Below are positions 25,921-28,592 of a stretch of DNA of 28,592 nt, piece by piece. Both the position numbers and the translations under genes were made by a program. The DNA lies in assembly GCA_900541175.1 (NCBI GenBank), contig UQIT01000026.1:1-28592 (forward strand), read 5' to 3'. The stretch is from an uncultured Collinsella sp. GTDB taxonomy: Bacteria > Actinomycetota > Coriobacteriia > Coriobacteriales > Coriobacteriaceae. Positions within the stretch are counted from its first letter, which is position 1. Every line of letters begins with the position of its first letter. The notes beneath the pieces were generated by a model, which was given only the letters and a program-made list of their open reading frames with translations, was not told the origin of the DNA and did not search any database.

Positions 25921-28221
25921 TTACTCGGCAGCGGCCTTGAACTTGTTGTAGTTGATCAGGCAGCCGGCCTTGACGATGGCACGCTCCTCTGCCGTCATAT
26001 CGGCAATGTAGAGCTCAATCTGCTCGACCGCACCGTCGGCGCGCACCACGTAGGCGGCGATGTCCTTTAGGTCACCGTCGAGCGCGGCACGGATACCCGG
26101 CACAAAGACATAGTCGCCCACCTCAAAGCTGGGCTCGGCCTCCATCTGGAAGGGCACCATACCCCAGTTCATCACGTTGGAGCGATAGCGCTTGGTGGCG
26201 TACTCGTGGACGATGTTGGCCAGACCGCCGATCACGCGCTGACAGCTCGCGGCCTGCTCGCGGGCGGAACCGTCACCGGGCTTCTTGGCATAGAGCATGG
26301 AGCCGTACTCAGTCGCCTTGGCATCGGCCGCGACACCCGCGCCGACCAGCGCCTCAAACACGCCCGCAAGCTCGGCATCGAGTGCCGCCAGATCGCCTGC
26401 TGCCTCGCCGGCAACGCGGCGCTTCTCCACGGCGTCGACCTCCTTGGAGCGACCCACGTAGGCCGGATCGCGACGGCTGAGCGTAAACTCGGCCAGGCCC
26501 AGCGGGTTGGAGCGGAAGGAGCTCGTCTCGCCCGAAGGAATGAGCTCGTCGGTCGTGGTGACCGGATCCATGATCTTGGAGCACACCTTGAGCAGGATAT
26601 CGTCGCCGAGCGGCTCCATCGCGGGCCACGGCTTGATGTTGGGACCCTCGACCAGCTCGTCGGCAGGCTCCGCCTTGCCAAAGCCCCAGTACACGCGCTT
26701 TTTGTACGGCGCGTCGTCAAAGGTGTACTCGCAGGCCTCGTCCCAAGTCTCCTCGGGCAGGTCGGTCGCCGGCGTCAGGACGCCGCCGTTGGCAGCCGTC
26801 GCCGCAATGGAGCGGGCGTCCATCAGGGCCACGGCGCTCAGCTGGCCATTGCCCGGCTTGGAACCCTCGCGGTTGGGGAAGTTGCGCGTAGTGTGGCGGA
26901 TCGAAAGGCCGTTGTTGGCGGGCGTGTCGCCGGCGCCGAAGCACGGGCCGCAGAACGCCGTGCGCACGATCGCGCCGGCCTCCATGAGGTCGTAGATGTA
27001 GCCGCGGCGTGTAAGCTCGAGTGCCACGGGCTGGCTCGTGGGATAGACCGACAGCGAGAACTCGCCGCAGCCGGTGTTGGCGCCCTTGAGCACGCGGGCA
27101 GCCTGGACCACGGAGTCGTAGTTGCCGCCCGAGCAGCCGGCGATAACGCCCTGCTGCACGTGCAGCTTGCCGTCGACGATCTTGTCGAGCAGGCTAAAGT
27201 GCGTCTTGCCCTCGCCGATCTTGGCGGCCTCGAGCTCCACCTCGTGCAGGATGTCCTCGAGGTTCTCGTTGAGCTCGTCAATCTCAAAGCCGTTGGAAGG
27301 ATGGAACGGCAGCGCGATCATGGGCTTGATGCTCGACAGATCGACCTCGACGCAGCCGTCGTAGTAGGCGACATCGGCGGGCTTGAGCTCGCGGTAGTCG
27401 TCGCCGCGGCCGTGCATGGCCAAAAACGCGTGTGTGTCCTCGTCGGTGGCCCAGATGGAGGAAAGGCAGGTGGTCTCGGTGGTCATGACGTCGACGCCGT
27501 TGCGATAGTCAGTCGTCATGCTCGCGATGCCGGGGCCCACGAACTCCATGACCTTGTTCTTGACGTAGCCCTTGGCAAAGACGGCGCGGATGATGGCGAG
27601 CGCCACATCGTGCGGGCCGACGCCGGGGCGCGGAGCGCCCGTGAGGTAGATGGCGACGACGCCGGGATAGGCGACATCGTAGGTGTCGCGCAGCAGCTGC
27701 TTTGCCAGCTCGCCGCCGCCCTCGCCCACGGCCATGGTGCCCAGGGCGCCGTAGCGGGTGTGCGAGTCGGAGCCCAAGATCATCTTGCCGCAGCCGGCGA
27801 AGTTCTCACGCATAAAGGAGTGGATGACCGCAATATGGGGCGGAACGAAGATGCCGCCGTACTTCTTAGCAGCGGAAAGGCCAAAGACGTGGTCGTCCTC
27901 GTTGATGGTGCCGCCCACGGCGCACAGCGAGTTATGGCAGTTGGTGAGCACGTAGGGCAGCGGGAACTGCTCCATGCCCGAGGCACGCGCCGTTTGGATG
28001 ATGCCGACAAAGGTGATGTCGTGGCTCGCCATGGCGTCGAAGCGGATCTTGAGCGCCTCGGGATCTCCGGACGTATTGTGTGCCTGGAGGATCGAATACG
28101 CGATGGTGCCACGCTTGGCATCCTCGGGCGTCTGCGTAATACCGCGCTCGGCAGCCTCGGCCGCAGGCACAACCTCGCTGCCGCCGCGCAGGTAGATGCC
28201 GTCCTCGTACAGCTTGACCAT
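25921..28221 (-). CDS. Aconitase-family hydratase
   Basis: 766-aa Fe-S hydro-lyase of the aconitase superfamily. Family marks are GSDSHTRYGALGTMAVGEGG, the cluster cysteines expected in VIAGCSGGNYDS and in AFCGPCFGAGD, the arginine-bearing SFRSNPLG segment, and a C-terminal swivel-type domain with RYRSNVMNWGMVPF. The three likely Fe-S ligands (one Cys in GCSGG, two in CGPC) are present. The size is close to stand-alone hydratases such as E. coli YbhJ and smaller than classical AcnA. The substrate (citrate/isocitrate, homoaconitate or another hydroxy acid) cannot be read. The start at 28221 has GGGAG upstream; the frame is open to 28266. It forms a single-gene unit. Confidence 0.88.
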   Translation of the reverse strand: MVKLYEDGIYLRGGSEVVPAAEAAERGITQTPEDAKRGTIAYSILQAHNTSGDPEALKIRFDAMASHDITFVGIIQTARASGMEQFPLPYVLTNCHNSLCAVGGTINEDDHVFGLSAAKKYGGIFVPPHIAVIHSFMRENFAGCGKMILGSDSHTRYGALGTMAVGEGGGELAKQLLRDTYDVAYPGVVAIYLTGAPRPGVGPHDVALAIIRAVFAKGYVKNKVMEFVGPGIASMTTDYRNGVDVMTTETTCLSSIWATDEDTHAFLAMHGRGDDYRELKPADVAYYDGCVEVDLSSIKPMIALPFHPSNGFEIDELNENLEDILHEVELEAAKIGEGKTHFSLLDKIVDGKLHVQQGVIAGCSGGNYDSVVQAARVLKGANTGCGEFSLSVYPTSQPVALELTRRGYIYDLMEAGAIVRTAFCGPCFGAGDTPANNGLSIRHTTRNFPNREGSKPGNGQLSAVALMDARSIAATAANGGVLTPATDLPEETWDEACEYTFDDAPYKKRVYWGFGKAEPADELVEGPNIKPWPAMEPLGDDILLKVCSKIMDPVTTTDELIPSGETSSFRSNPLGLAEFTLSRRDPAYVGRSKEVDAVEKRRVAGEAAGDLAALDAELAGVFEALVGAGVAADAKATEYGSMLYAKKPGDGSAREQAASCQRVIGGLANIVHEYATKRYRSNVMNWGMVPFQMEAEPSFEVGDYVFVPGIRAALDGDLKDIAAYVVRADGAVEQIELYIADMTAEERAIVKAGCLINYNKFKAAAE

Positions 28222-28321
28222 ACTGTCTCCCACTCTGCCCGAAAGGCTCGGGCGCATAGCATACATTCATTCAATATCGTGCCATAGAACAGTTGCGAGT
28301 GGGTTGCGAATCTGCACGTTC

Positions 28322-28339
28322 ACTTTATCTCGGTAAAGT
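28322..28339. promoter_or_regulatory. Palindrome upstream of the hydratase
   Basis: ACTTTA-(TCTCGG)-TAAAGT, a perfect 6-bp inverted repeat with a 6-nt spacer, 100 bp upstream of the hydratase start. It could be an operator; no known factor is matched. Confidence 0.4.
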
Positions 28340-28354
28340 AAAGGACGAGCCCCT

Positions 28355-28480
28355 TGCATCACTCTCCTAACAAGGAGTGTCCCAAAGTGCCGGCACAAAA
28401 GGAACGTCCCCAAGTGCCAAATGCCGCAAGAATGTCCCCTTTGACTAGTCATTTAAGAACGTCCCCAATGACTACCCTGC
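28355..28480. repeat. Cluster of REP-like short repeats
   Basis: A run of units with GTCCC cores: CACTCTCCTAACAAGGAGTG, AAGTGCCGGCAC, GGAACGTCCCCAAGTGCC and GACTAGTCATTTAAGAACGT. It resembles repetitive extragenic palindromes mobilised by RAYT transposases; no transposase gene is in the window. The last unit resembles the palindrome at 8873-8914. Confidence 0.55.
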
Positions 28481-28554
28481 CGTATCCGGAGCAAGGCAAC
28501 GCCGCAGGTAGAGGACGGACAGCGAGCGACGTCCAGAGCGAACAAGTTGGCATG

Positions 28555-28592
28555 AAAAAGGCAAGGCATAGACCTTCTGGTCATGCCTTGCC
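28555..28592 (-). terminator. Terminator of a gene beyond the right edge
   Basis: A stem of 10 plus 4 bp with one bulged A (28560-28574 with 28579-28592). On the minus strand it is followed by TTTTT. It implies a minus-strand gene ending just outside the window. Confidence 0.8.

Noticed and set aside
26206..28287. 693-codon open frame antisense to the hydratase
   Set aside because: Shadow of the aconitase-family gene, with no start signal or domain.
28481..28592. Short + strand frame starting near 28469 and open to the right edge
   Set aside because: It begins inside repeat units and crosses a minus-strand terminator; nothing suggests translation.

Overview
The window is high-GC DNA from an anaerobic actinobacterium, most likely a Collinsella-like member of the Coriobacteriia. 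This rests on a penicillin-binding protein followed by a PASTA-type Ser/Thr kinase, a mannose-family PTS operon ending in a DUF956 gene, a large iron-sulfur/FAD oxidoreductase and an aconitase-family hydratase. No rRNA or species marker is present, so the genus is inferred.

Layout, left to right. (1) 1-3.7 kb: the transpeptidase half of a PBP whose reading frame runs in from the left edge, then pknB with four PASTA repeats and a strong terminator. (2) 3.7-8.8 kb: a compact integrated element of about 4.86 kb. A 45-bp duplication of the 3' end of a tRNA-Arg(CCT) gene bounds it, and the intact tRNA is at the right end. It carries a tyrosine integrase, a small unknown protein, an HTH regulator, an excisionase-like protein, a RepA_N-like winged-helix protein, a small zinc-ribbon protein and an HTH plus zinc-ribbon protein, all on the + strand. 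The rep-like gene is followed by seven iteron-like repeats phased about 22 bp apart, and paired 11-bp repeats lie near both ends. No relaxase, coupling protein, capsid or obvious cargo gene was seen. (3) 8.9-12.2 kb (minus): manXYZ-type PTS genes (IIAB, IIC, IID) and DUF956. (4) 12.6-17.8 kb: a hypA-like gene downstream of a 925-aa Fe-S/FAD oxidoreductase (minus), diverging from a TetR regulator and a polytopic membrane protein (plus). Two perfect tandem palindromes lie between the two arms. (5) 18.0-22.6 kb: a membrane-anchored protein of unknown function, a small acidic protein, and clpB (minus). (6) 22.7-25.9 kb: three small membrane-anchored proteins, two of them inverted paralogs, set among several families of long palindromes and a 90-bp direct repeat. 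(7) 25.9-28.2 kb (minus): an aconitase-family hydratase, then more palindromic repeats and a terminator belonging to a gene beyond the right edge.

Functionally, the chromosomal genes cover cell-wall synthesis and its sensing kinase, sugar uptake, a regulated redox module and protein disaggregation. The two most unusual parts are the minimal element, which looks able both to integrate and to replicate, and the dense set of palindromes, several with compensatory changes in their stems.
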